Source: Desulfopila aestuarii DSM 18488 (GTDB lineage Bacteria > Desulfobacterota > Desulfobulbia > Desulfobulbales > Desulfocapsaceae). Taken from it: 41,076 nucleotides of DNA. Where the stretch lies: positions 1 through 41,076 of the forward strand of contig CAMBBS010000039.1 of assembly GCA_945863875.1 (NCBI GenBank), in the 5' to 3' direction. Under the pieces are notes generated by a model. It did not search any database, was not told where the DNA came from, and saw only the letters and a list, made by a program, of their open reading frames with translations. Below, piece by piece: positions 33,695 through 41,076 of the stretch (positions are counted from its first letter, which is position 1; each line of letters starts with the position of its first letter). The translations under genes were made by a program, and so were the position numbers.

Positions 33695-34390
33695 TTATTT
33701 AGCTTTCGTAGGTGGAACGTATGGTGAAAGTTGAATAGCTTTTTTTGCACTTTCTTCAAATGATTTTATGAAATTCTTTTGTTTTTCATTAAATGAAGTG
33801 AATTTGTTCCAATCTAAACAAGACTCAACGTCATACTCAGAGTATCTTGAAACATCTTCCATGTAGTTAATATGCATTCTTACATTATTATTAGAACCGT
33901 ATCTCCTTGTTGCAGAAAGCGCAATGACACAAGGTGAGGTTATTATTCCTTTATCAAGTAAAAATTGAGAAGTTAAGTTCCCTACGTTTGAGCGATTGTC
34001 AATTTGATACGGATAGTTTTTGTCACCTTGTTTTAGCATTCCATGCGTTAACATTGAATCTTTGACAGACCAAGGAGTCCAATATTTATCTATTGGCAAT
34101 GTTTCGATATTTATTTGATATAATTTTAAAAGATGTTTGTTCTCTCCAATCACGACATAATTGTATAGAACTCTTTTTGTTTGTGTTTTTATAGATGGAT
34201 CAAATGTTGTACCAACCTTATAATCACCATTAAACTCTCCAATGTATTTAAATTCATCTGGCACATCAATTTGTAATGACGGAGATTTAGATGAATAGAA
34301 AATATTATCTTCAGTCCATCGTTTAGGAGGTTCAATGGCCGCGCAGCTTGTACAAAACAATCCAATTAATACAAAATATAGTAACCTCAT
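33695..34390 (-). CDS. Putative lipoprotein (231 residues)
   Basis: Start at 34390, with AAGGAAGG upstream. The N-terminus MRLLYFVLIGLFCTSCAAIE is a lipoprotein signal; the lipobox cysteine is probably the one before AAIE. The mature protein is beta-rich with YIGEFNGDYKVGTTFDPS and LYNYVVIGENKHLLKLYQI. No domain is recognised. It lies 76 bases before the smaller lipoprotein gene and may share its transcript. Confidence 0.7.
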   Translation of the reverse strand: MRLLYFVLIGLFCTSCAAIEPPKRWTEDNIFYSSKSPSLQIDVPDEFKYIGEFNGDYKVGTTFDPSIKTQTKRVLYNYVVIGENKHLLKLYQINIETLPIDKYWTPWSVKDSMLTHGMLKQGDKNYPYQIDNRSNVGNLTSQFLLDKGIITSPCVIALSATRRYGSNNNVRMHINYMEDVSRYSEYDVESCLDWNKFTSFNEKQKNFIKSFEESAKKAIQLSPYVPPTKAK

Positions 34391-34470
34391 TTTTAGCCTT
34401 CCTTTTAAATTAAATACCAACCACTTCATTATTCTAAGGTCATTAGTTAAACAAACTTGCCATTTTCTTC

Positions 34471-35037
34471 TCAGAGGTGACCTCCCGTAAGAACAGGAAC
34501 GGTTTTCTCAATATGAGATAGCAGTCCGCAGTACAATTGGACAACGATATCCCTGATCTGTTCAATGGAGTAGTACTCTCTATCGTACTCAATATACAAT
34601 CCTGGAGTAGTTGAGGTAAAAAAGTACTGGTACCAATCCTTAATGTTTGGAGTATCTTCAATTGCTGTGATATTGCTGGAACTGCACCATTGAAAATGCT
34701 TACTGGCGTTGGCTGTGTGCCAGCAAATCCGGGTTGCGTTCCAAACATGCAGCCTTAGGTCGCAACCATTATTGGGTAGGCATTCAGCATTTGCTATCCA
34801 TAATAAAGTTTCGTTTGGAAGCTTGGTCCAATCCTTGTTTTCCAACGCACTCTTTATCGATTTTACTGCTGAATTATCAGGATAGTATTTTGCGATCCAT
34901 TCGCTAAGAACAGCAGCGGTTATCAGGAAGTTGAAAGTATCGTGCGGATGCGGGACAGCAGTTATCTTGCTCGCATCGGCCATGAGCTTGGAGAGCAAGT
35001 TGGTGGGATTGGTTATCCCGTATGACAAAGTGCTCAT
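34471..35037 (-). CDS. Hypothetical protein (188 residues)
   Basis: Start uncertain: ATGs at 35052 and 35037 are both in frame and neither has a strong ribosome binding site. The product has no signal peptide. It contains HPHDTFNFLITAAVLSEWIA, CDLRLHVWNATRICWHTANA and, near the end, YSIEQIRDIVVQLYCGLLSH, which suggest a helical cytoplasmic protein rich in Trp, Cys and His. No known family is recognised. It is somewhat less AT-rich than its neighbours. Confidence 0.6.
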   Translation of the reverse strand: MSTLSYGITNPTNLLSKLMADASKITAVPHPHDTFNFLITAAVLSEWIAKYYPDNSAVKSIKSALENKDWTKLPNETLLWIANAECLPNNGCDLRLHVWNATRICWHTANASKHFQWCSSSNITAIEDTPNIKDWYQYFFTSTTPGLYIEYDREYYSIEQIRDIVVQLYCGLLSHIEKTVPVLTGGHL

Positions 35038-35217
35038 CGTTGATGATACCATACTTGTCTCCGTGTTTGTAATATGGGAAAAATTTCAGCTAATTCATTT
35101 AATGACTCGTGGTACACTATTTCCAATGGACCATAATCGGTGGAGCGAAAATGAGTTATAGTTTCAGCAAATCTTGTGGAACAATCACTTTTTTAAAAAT
35201 ACGATAAGGTTAAAAGC

Positions 35218-35301
35218 TCAGTCAAACATATCCAGTTCTAGGAATTCTTTCACCCGTGCTATTGATTGTTTTAAGAAAAATTTAATCTTAATTCTTCTCA
35301 T
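35218..35301 (-). CDS. 27-codon frame homologous to the C-terminus of the 557-residue protein
   Basis: The ATG at 35301 overlaps the stop of the 185-residue gene (TAATG). The frame ends in FFLKQSIARVKEFLELDMFD, closely matching FLKDSIERVKKFLELDMHD near the C-terminus of the protein at 36428-38101. The DNA is alike too: the strand reads catatccagttctaggaatt at both 35227 and 36459. It is probably a leftover of a duplicated gene end, not an independent gene, though translation coupling is possible. Confidence 0.5.
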   Translation of the reverse strand: MRRIKIKFFLKQSIARVKEFLELDMFD

Positions 35302-35858
35302 TAATTAGTTATTAGCTTGTCAATTTTTTCAATCATATCAGAGAAGACAGCTTCAATACTTCTAACCTTTGCCTTATCTTCTTCCGATAACGCTATCTTT
35401 TTGATAGCTGCAAGTCGCTTCTCTAGATCAGTTTTACTTTCATACAATTCAATGAATATATTGAGCCTTTGTCTACGTTCCGTTTCCCCCTCATTCTGCT
35501 CCTCTTCATTCTGTTCTTCAGTAACATTTTCTTCATTTTCTGTTACTTTTTTACATTCTAATGTTTTTTTTTGATTGGAGGCAGTACGAATATAGAAAAA
35601 CAGACCACCTACTAAAACAATGAAAAGTAAAAGGTCGAAACCAAATCTAGAGAAACTACCACTAGAACTAGAAGCGTCCTCCTTTCTGATCCTTTCCACC
35701 CACGCGTCCCTTTTTTTTTGTTTGTCAAATTGATCCAGCTGTTCCGCAGCATGTCTTATTGCTTCCTGATCATCGTAGCCATTACTAGCCATGGAAAAAT
35801 TAGAAATTATAAAAGATAAAAAAATGATATTTATAAGTATAATTAGTTTGTTTTTCAT
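35301..35858 (-). CDS. Exported single-pass membrane protein with acidic linker (185 residues)
   Basis: AGGAG lies 9-10 bases before the ATG at 35858. MKNKLIILINIIFLSFIISN is a signal peptide, followed by a short outer segment, a membrane helix (about residues 75-91, LLLFIVLVGGLFFYI) and a cytoplasmic Glu/Asn-rich linker (ENEENVTEEQNEEEQNEGE). The C-terminus DLEKRLAAIKKIALSEED resembles the YLEKRLVSVRELPLQEKK region of the 557-residue protein, so the two share a C-terminal helical module. Function unknown; a membrane-linked partner of the larger protein is conceivable. Confidence 0.65.
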   Translation of the reverse strand: MKNKLIILINIIFLSFIISNFSMASNGYDDQEAIRHAAEQLDQFDKQKKRDAWVERIRKEDASSSSGSFSRFGFDLLLFIVLVGGLFFYIRTASNQKKTLECKKVTENEENVTEEQNEEEQNEGETERRQRLNIFIELYESKTDLEKRLAAIKKIALSEEDKAKVRSIEAVFSDMIEKIDKLITN

Positions 35859-35941
35859 TCTATTCTTCTCCTAGAATTACTATTTATTAAAAATAATATA
35901 TCATTTTGTCCTTCAGATATTATACTACCTTGGGAAGAACC

Positions 35942-36310
35942 TCATTGAAGACATTCAGTATATATTGAATCTACATGCCAATTTTTTCGGTAACGATTGT
36001 TGATATAAACCTTATCGCTAGCTTTGTAACGCATAGGGGGACCTGATGTATAGTTTCTTATTGCCGCTTCTACGTGAGCAGAGCCTGAATCCTTACTGTT
36101 GGCAAAAAATAAAGATAAATTAAGTTGTTTACATTTCATGCCACTCTGAACATCTCCCCATACTTGGAAGTCATTATTCTTTTGCTTCCAGTAGATCCTG
36201 ACAACATAGCCATCCTTTTTAAAATCGACAGCGAAACAGTTTGACGCAATGAAGACAAGCGAAAGAAAAATTAATATAATAATACTGGCGAACCTATTTT
36301 TTACTTTCAT
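35942..36310 (-). CDS. Small secreted protein (122 residues)
   Basis: An N-terminal signal peptide (MKVKNRFASIIILIFLSLVF to SNCFA) precedes about 95 mature residues rich in beta strand, with YVVRIYWKQKNNDFQVWGDV, and cysteines at CKQ and at TECLQ at the very end, which may pair. No known family is recognised. It should be periplasmic or secreted. GGGGGA lies upstream of the ATG. Confidence 0.65.
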   Translation of the reverse strand: MKVKNRFASIIILIFLSLVFIASNCFAVDFKKDGYVVRIYWKQKNNDFQVWGDVQSGMKCKQLNLSLFFANSKDSGSAHVEAAIRNYTSGPPMRYKASDKVYINNRYRKNWHVDSIYTECLQ

Positions 36311-36427
36311 CTACTTTCCCCCTTGTTTGGCGTCATAATCAAGCGCCTAAGATTAATGAAGAATAGAATTCTTAATGTTGTCAGTACAAAAAATAACAAA
36401 TTAATTTACAGAATAAATAATTGTCCT

Positions 36428-38101
36428 TTAAGGGTTAGAAGGGGTAGTTGGTGAGTCGTGCATATCCAGTTCTAGGAATTTTTTTACCCGTTCAATCGAG
36501 TCTTTTAAGAATTCTTCAACTTTCGTATAGTCATCTATTTTCTTCTTCTCTTGCAGGGGTAGTTCCCTTACTGAAACCAATCTCTTTTCTAAGTATTTCT
36601 CTAGTGCTTTCAGTTCTTCACTATAAGTGTTCTGGGGTTTTTTCTTCTTGTTTAACTTATCCAGCTCTTGTTGAAGCTTTATGACCGTCAACTTCTCTTT
36701 AGCCGTTTTATTTATCAGTTTAACCTTTTGGTCTATATCCTTTACAGTTATCAGTTTTATCTGATGAGATACAGGTAGATTTCCATACGTGTGGAAACTT
36801 TTTTCATCCTTCTGCTCTAATAGCTTTCGGTCTGTGAAAAGATCTAATGCGTTATACATCCAGCTTTTTGAAGGTGCTCCAATCTTTTCAGCCCGCAAAA
36901 TCCTAATTACCTCATTGTATGATCGCACCTTATTACCAGCAGGCTTCTTGGCTTTAATCAGTTCGATGTCATTATTAAAGAACGTTTCAGCAAGATAATC
37001 AGCTATATCTAAATATGTTTGTTGTGCGTTCTTTATGTATATTAATTTTATTTTGACCACAGCTTCATCGACTAACTTTCTTTCCTCAGCCTTCAATGCT
37101 GGGGTAAAAGGTTTTGTAACTGCTGGCAAGGAATTAGACTTTGCTGGCAATAAATTAGAGTTAAGTATCTTTTGTACCTCTTCATTGTCATCTGACAACT
37201 CATAATCTTCAGGTTCTTTAAGGCCTTGATGCAGCATCTCTGCTAGTTCAAAGTAATATTCTTCGCTATCTGTATCAGGACCGAATGGCTTGCCCTCAGG
37301 GCCGAAAGGTTTGTTTTTTTCTTTTTTGATTTTAACTATCAAATCTACAATCTTCATCAAATGATCATCTGAGAAATTACGAACATTTGTTGCTAAGTTG
37401 GGGTCGTAAACTTCAGGAAGAGCGATAATCTCAAGCTCTCTGGCTATTGCGGCTTGGATTTCTTCTTTAGCGCGGAAATCGGTAGTTAAAGCTTTATTTT
37501 TTCGAACCGGCGCTTTAGCAAATTCATATGATTCTTTTGGATTTTTAACTGGTTGCAGTTGAAAGCCCCAAAGGTTTGTTACCTTGTCCCTCACAATCCT
37601 CTTGTATTTGCTTTTCATGCGTAATATCTCCTGCAGTTCATTGTTATTATCTGTCAATTCAAATTCATGAGGATCTGTAAGATGATCAAGAAGCTCTTTT
37701 GATATTTTAGTAAAATCTAACGCATAATCTGGTCTAATAAATGGGTTGAAGTTTTTGTCTTTTTTTCTTCGCAACTTCACTACCAATTTTAGTATCTGAT
37801 CAAGCTGACCACCAGTGAAAATACTCTCATTAGGCTTAAGAGTATAGTCGTAATGATCATACTGACCTACTAGCATTACCTCTCTTACTAAAGCGGCTTG
37901 GAACTGTGTTTTGGCATCCAACTCTTCAGTTTTTGGTTTCTTTTTGGGCTCTTCAGCTTTTGGTTCCTCTTTAGTATCCAACTCTTCAGTTTTTGATTTT
38001 TTTGGGAGGTGAACAAGATCAGAATCATCAATTGGTAGATGTTGAAAAGTCCATGAGTCACTATGACTGTTTTTGACAACCCATTTATATTTCTTTTGCA
38101 C
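36428..38101 (-). CDS. 557-residue protein with a tandem domain duplication, unknown function
   Basis: Two copies of a ~155-residue domain are visible: 1-160 and 162-313. Each begins KYKW/KYKR...W-F-Q...P, continues FQAALVREVMLVG versus IQAAIARELEIIA, then ILKLVVKLRRKKDKNF versus IVDLIVKIKKEKNKPF, and ends PHEFELTDNNNELQEIL versus PEDYELSDDNEEVQKIL. Copy 1 has a charged insert (about 35-64) with a repeated PKTEELD unit. Residues 330-440 look like a helical or winged-helix region (NEVIRILRAEKIGAPSKSW, MYNALDLFTDRKLL), and 450-545 is a long coiled coil. No signal or membrane segment is present. It is probably a DNA- or scaffold-type protein; this is only inference. Confidence 0.75.
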   Translation of the reverse strand: MQKKYKWVVKNSHSDSWTFQHLPIDDSDLVHLPKKSKTEELDTKEEPKAEEPKKKPKTEELDAKTQFQAALVREVMLVGQYDHYDYTLKPNESIFTGGQLDQILKLVVKLRRKKDKNFNPFIRPDYALDFTKISKELLDHLTDPHEFELTDNNNELQEILRMKSKYKRIVRDKVTNLWGFQLQPVKNPKESYEFAKAPVRKNKALTTDFRAKEEIQAAIARELEIIALPEVYDPNLATNVRNFSDDHLMKIVDLIVKIKKEKNKPFGPEGKPFGPDTDSEEYYFELAEMLHQGLKEPEDYELSDDNEEVQKILNSNLLPAKSNSLPAVTKPFTPALKAEERKLVDEAVVKIKLIYIKNAQQTYLDIADYLAETFFNNDIELIKAKKPAGNKVRSYNEVIRILRAEKIGAPSKSWMYNALDLFTDRKLLEQKDEKSFHTYGNLPVSHQIKLITVKDIDQKVKLINKTAKEKLTVIKLQQELDKLNKKKKPQNTYSEELKALEKYLEKRLVSVRELPLQEKKKIDDYTKVEEFLKDSIERVKKFLELDMHDSPTTPSNP

Positions 38102-38542
38102 AATGACAACACCCCCGGTTAAGATTTATTACCAATGGATTTATAGTATTCAGATTAGTTCGGCTTGATTTTATATCAACAAAATGTAAGGAGAATTTTA
38201 CATCACCACATAATTATTGTGGCCTGTAAAGGGCCAATACGTCGTCTTAATGGGTCGCAAAATACACATAGGTGCAATGGGTCAAGTATGGCGCAAAATA
38301 CCGCAAAAGTGCTTTTAGCGTCTTTTGGGCATTACTCTATTTTTTTGTCAATGTCCAGTAACAATTACGGCTTGTTAGAAGATGTAAACAATGATAAGGG
38401 GTAATTTTTTGTGGCGGGTAAGTGGTTGGGATGTAGTAAAAAACGGTCGTAGCGTCGTCTTGAGGGGCCAGTTGTGCTTTTCAGGTACTTTTGACAGGGC
38501 AAAGCCTAAAAATGCACCAGGGATCGTCTGGGAAAACTTGAG
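38102..38542. other. Gene-poor region with short direct repeats; possible replication origin
   Basis: 441 bases without a supported gene, next to the polymerase-like gene. CGCAAAATAC occurs at 38256-38265 and 38292-38301. A longer unit CGTCGTCTT-A/G-A-T/G-GGG recurs at 38240 and 38453, and CGTCTTTTGGGC near 38318. Short, spaced repeats beside a replication gene resemble a plasmid- or element-type origin. A T-run occurs at 38406-38411. Confidence 0.35.
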
Positions 38543-40180
38543 TTAGTCTACGGTTATGTACGGCACATGAGATGTTTTAGTTATTTTTTGATATGCATCT
38601 ACCATAACAGTACGCACATATTCACAATCTTTTTCAGGAACAATAACGCTGTCGTGAACGGGTATTGCTGGGACCCCTGTTTTTGTCAATTTAGCAAGTA
38701 TCTCGTCCATGATCTGACTATCGGTGTATTGCAGTTCAACGCCGAGGCCTTTGAATAAAAATTGTTCCAACTCAGGATTGTAAAGACACATCAACTCCAG
38801 TCCAAGTTTAATATCAGTATCTTTCAACATTACTTGGTATCTATCATTGTATTGCTTTCTGATAGCTCTCAGGGCTTTTTTTTCAGTAGGAGCATTGAAA
38901 GCAATTAACGAAATTATTTTCATTAACTTTCGCTCCTGAGGATCATTTGTTTTATCATAAACATAAATATTCTCAGGTGGCTGTATGCCGATTGACGAAA
39001 ACAGCAAGCTAGGGTGTATTGCTTGGTAATCCAGTTCTACTACAGGTGAACCATTAATTGTCATTTTTAACCGAATCTCTTCCGGTAACTGCTGGGCAAT
39101 TATGCCATAGAATCTACCACCCTTATCCATGTTTTTTGCAAATATCCTTTGGCAGTTATATCTTGTAAAGATATAAGCTGTATTTGGGTAAACTATCACA
39201 CTATTATCATTACATAATACATCATATTTGACTACGTCATTGGTGGGTGCGCTGTTGTCTTGCTGCTGTTCTATGTTTATATCTTTAAATGTTATTTCTT
39301 TATTATCTGTTTTCTTAATTATTTCTCTTCTGATTTCACTGTATCTTAAATCATCTTTTATTTTTTTTTTTACGTTTTCGCTTATGTTTATTACGATTTC
39401 CTGCTCTCGCATAAATTGATTGTATCGTTCTACGCGGCCACACATCGCGTTAACCACATTGGAAGCCCGACTCGGTGTATGGTATAAATTATCTCTAATT
39501 TTGATTACGACAGGTTCGCGTTCTGGTCTTGTGAGGGGTATTGCTTCAAATGCGTCGGTGCTGGTTATATCATCTGATAAGTCGCCTCCATTACATTTCT
39601 TGTTTCTAAAAACGTACTCTTCAATATGTTTTGTGAATTTTTCGGTTATCCTGAGCCTTGTAATAAAGGAGACGTCCCCTTTTTGGCCTCTACGCTTTTC
39701 GAAAAACCCGCACGAGCAGGCGCTTCTGATCACCGCTTGTAGTTCAGCGTGGTTCCAATACTCGTTATGATATATTGCTCCTTTGCAGTAATTCGCTTTA
39801 TCAAGAGAAATGCTTATTGCCTCGTCTTGATTTCGAACAGCCTGACAAGCATTCAGAAAGATAAACCGCCAACAATTTTGCAGCTTTTCCTTTTTCTTTA
39901 TTTGTGCTTTTGTTTTACATTTATTGCTTGCTTCCAGGTCAGGAAATATATTGTAAAATGCTTCTAAAAGCAGTGGCTGAAGGTGTTTATCGATGCTGAA
40001 TTTAGCATCTAATCTGAATTTATCGTTTAAGAGGTCATAGGTAATCTTCCGGCACTGATGACATTTCCAAAATTCAGATGTTTTAGTAAAACTTTCTTCA
40101 ATAGCGGTTTTCCGTTCCTGCTCTTTCTCCTGATGTCGCTTTTTCAGGTCATTTTTGAATAATAGTCTTTTGCCGTCCAT
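38543..40180 (-). CDS. Family A DNA polymerase-like protein of a mobile element (TV-Pol-like)
   Basis: 545 residues, AGGA 8-9 bases before the ATG. The palm motifs of superfamily A polymerases are recognisable: motif A VVELDYQAIHPSLLF with Asp384, a motif-B-like helix RKLMKIISLIAFNAPTEKKA (417-436), and motif C VPVHDSVIVPE-like sequence with His509-Asp510. Upstream, RFYGIIAQQLPEEIRLKMTI fits the region before motif A. No 3'-5' exonuclease or 5'-nuclease domain is present; the N-terminal ~340 residues are divergent and contain CHQC and CSCGFF cysteine pairs. From memory this resembles the TV-Pol group of transposon- and virus-borne polymerases. It is probably the replication enzyme of the element. 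Confidence 0.72.
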   Translation of the reverse strand: MDGKRLLFKNDLKKRHQEKEQERKTAIEESFTKTSEFWKCHQCRKITYDLLNDKFRLDAKFSIDKHLQPLLLEAFYNIFPDLEASNKCKTKAQIKKKEKLQNCWRFIFLNACQAVRNQDEAISISLDKANYCKGAIYHNEYWNHAELQAVIRSACSCGFFEKRRGQKGDVSFITRLRITEKFTKHIEEYVFRNKKCNGGDLSDDITSTDAFEAIPLTRPEREPVVIKIRDNLYHTPSRASNVVNAMCGRVERYNQFMREQEIVINISENVKKKIKDDLRYSEIRREIIKKTDNKEITFKDINIEQQQDNSAPTNDVVKYDVLCNDNSVIVYPNTAYIFTRYNCQRIFAKNMDKGGRFYGIIAQQLPEEIRLKMTINGSPVVELDYQAIHPSLLFSSIGIQPPENIYVYDKTNDPQERKLMKIISLIAFNAPTEKKALRAIRKQYNDRYQVMLKDTDIKLGLELMCLYNPELEQFLFKGLGVELQYTDSQIMDEILAKLTKTGVPAIPVHDSVIVPEKDCEYVRTVMVDAYQKITKTSHVPYITVD

Positions 40181-40280
40181 TTTGCGTCCTAGCTATTCGG
40201 GTAATAGTGTGGGTGCCCTTTGGTAAAAAAACGACGTGAGCGACCAAACAACAGTCTTAAAACAGCAAGTTCTTGACGTT

Positions 40281-40514
40281 CTATTCAAAAAAATCATGGT
40301 CGCAGTCGCCGCAAAAGTCTTCAAATACTTCATATTGTTCGGTGTATTGTGCCTGCAAGGGCTGTTCTATGGCTTCTTCCACGGGTGCAGGCACTTGCTC
40401 TGCCATTGTATTTTCTTTGTATGTAGCTGTTTTACTAATATTTTTCTCTGCAACTAACTGCTTGCTGCTACGGTCACCATCAAGTAGGAACCAAAAAAAG
40501 TCAATGAATCTCAT
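40281..40514 (-). CDS. Small acidic hypothetical protein (77 residues)
   Basis: AGGAGG lies 8 bases before the ATG at 40514, a good site. The product begins MRFIDFFWFLLDGD and ends in an acidic Cys/Asp/Phe-rich tail (FCGDCDHDFFE). It has no recognised domain. It lies between the AlpA-like gene and the polymerase gene on the same strand and is probably part of the same early transcript. Confidence 0.55.
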   Translation of the reverse strand: MRFIDFFWFLLDGDRSSKQLVAEKNISKTATYKENTMAEQVPAPVEEAIEQPLQAQYTEQYEVFEDFCGDCDHDFFE

Positions 40515-40577
40515 TCATGTTGCCTCCTAGTTTGCCATAGGTAAGTTGCTGTTCGACCCATGGCCTGAAAAACATTT

Positions 40578-40775
40578 TCAGTTCTGAAGCTCACGAGCCC
40601 ATGCGTCGTATTCACTACGCTTCCAAGCGATACTGCCGCCAATTCGGTATGGCTTAGGAAAAATACCAGCCTTGCCCCAACGGTAAATGGTAGGCCTACT
40701 TCGGCGGGTTAACTTCATGACCTCTTCAATAAGGTAAAACTGTTCACTTTTCGGTGTTAAATCGCGCTTGACCAT
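40578..40775 (-). CDS. AlpA/excisionase-like helix-turn-helix regulator
   Basis: 65 residues with AAGGAG about 9 bases before the ATG. The MerR-like winged helix is clear: YLIEEVMKLTRRSRPTIYRW then GKAGIFPKPYRIGG and WKRSEYDAWA. AlpA-type proteins regulate integrase and replication genes or act as excision factors in phages and integrative elements, and typically sit near the integrase and the element end, here presumably beyond 41,076. Confidence 0.88.
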   Translation of the reverse strand: MVKRDLTPKSEQFYLIEEVMKLTRRSRPTIYRWGKAGIFPKPYRIGGSIAWKRSEYDAWARELQN

Positions 40776-40991
40776 TGATAATACTCCTTTTTCTGAATTG
40801 ACATGCTGTAGTCGTGGTCACCATTGCTTGATACCAGTTGAAACGGCTTTATTTTGCCTACTATAACGGTTATTTTGATCACCGCAAGGTTGACGATCAT
40901 GTGTAACTTTATGATAATACGTCTTTATATGGTACATATGCTATAAACGAACCAGTTTGTGCAGTAAAAATTATTTTAAAAAAAGCAAAAA

Positions 40992-41020
40992 AAAACACCC
41001 TGCTCAGTGCAGGGTGTTTT
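40992..41020 (-). terminator. Strong intrinsic terminator
   Basis: AAAACACCCTGC (40992-41003) and GCAGGGTGTTTT (41009-41020) form a perfect 12-bp stem with a 5-base loop. On the minus strand it is followed by a run of T, so it ends the gene coming from the right edge of the window. Confidence 0.88.
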
Positions 41021-41038
41021 AAAAGCTGGCCGATCATA

Positions 41039-41076
41039 TTATGCGGTGATCACATGGCCTTTTGGGTCGGAAATGG
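41039..41076 (-). CDS. C-terminal end of a gene entering from the right edge
   Basis: One minus-strand frame ends TAA at 41039 with residues ISDPKGHVITA before it, just ahead of the strong terminator. A second frame ends TGA at 41034. Only 11-12 residues are visible, too few to identify. Given the AlpA-like gene nearby, an integrase or another element gene is possible. Confidence 0.3.
   Translation of the reverse strand, partial: ISDPKGHVITA

Larger units (their letters stand above)
31076..41076. mobile_element. Integrated element inside thiH (left part; right end outside window)
   Basis: From about 31,076 onward composition becomes AT-rich and codon use shifts. Contents are a DUF5681-like gene, secreted and lipoprotein genes, a duplicated-domain protein, a family-A-polymerase-like protein, and an AlpA-type regulator, a set typical of phages, plasmids or integrative elements. 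The left junction is the break in thiH. No integrase, transposase, relaxase or capsid gene is visible; they may lie past 41,076. Terminal repeats cannot be judged with one end. Confidence 0.75.

Noticed and set aside
38165-38404. 79-codon plus-strand frame in the gap beside the polymerase gene
   Set aside because: It spans the direct repeats, has no convincing ribosome binding site and no protein-like features.

Overview
The window reads as a GC-rich anaerobe-type bacterial chromosome (about 1-31,075) joined to a visibly AT-rich integrated element (about 31,076 to the window end). The mix of a two-subunit GlcD/GlcF-type flavin and iron-sulfur oxidase, a group 3b NAD(P)-linked [NiFe] hydrogenase, oxygen-sensitive ThiH, a B12-type radical SAM enzyme and a CbpA/CbpM pair suggests a delta-proteobacterial lineage (Desulfobacterota, possibly Desulfobulbales-like). 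That placement is inference from gene content; no rRNA gene is present.

Chromosomal layout. 1-925: decayed gamma-glutamyltransferase gene (minus strand). 1182-3876: glcD-glcF oxidase pair. 4115-7318: tight four-gene operon of ATP-grasp protein, esterase, EamA transporter and CsaA. 7799-9876: two small proteins and a MerA/dihydrolipoamide-dehydrogenase-like flavoprotein. 10221-12126: cbpA-cbpM and a glycine-rich RRM protein. 12289-13185: alpha/beta hydrolase. 13471-15790: ruins of an RND efflux adaptor and pump. 15897-23031: a seven- to eight-gene cluster with a BtrH-like acyltransferase, ABC exporter, acyl carrier protein, methyltransferase-like protein, ketosynthase-III-like enzyme and radical SAM protein. 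23621-24730: PilZ-TM-LysM protein. 24828-28877: hydrogenase operon hydBGDA (minus strand). 29346-31120: TPP riboswitch, thiS, thiG and a truncated thiH.

Integrated element. thiH loses homology after about residue 183, exactly where composition changes, so the element sits inside thiH. Its visible part has a terminator, a C-rich degenerate repeat array, an operator-like palindrome plus promoter, two genes of which one resembles DUF5681, a block of exported or lipid-anchored proteins of unknown function, a 557-residue protein with an internal duplication, a possible origin region, a small family-A-polymerase-like protein (resembling transposon/virus-associated polymerases) and an AlpA-type regulator. 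No integrase or transposase is seen; the right end lies beyond the window.

The most promising candidate for an undescribed system is the BtrH/ACP/ketosynthase/radical SAM/ABC cluster. Its parts fit making an acyl chain on a carrier protein, moving it to an acceptor and exporting it. The polymerase-bearing element with its repeat array and secreted cargo is the second.
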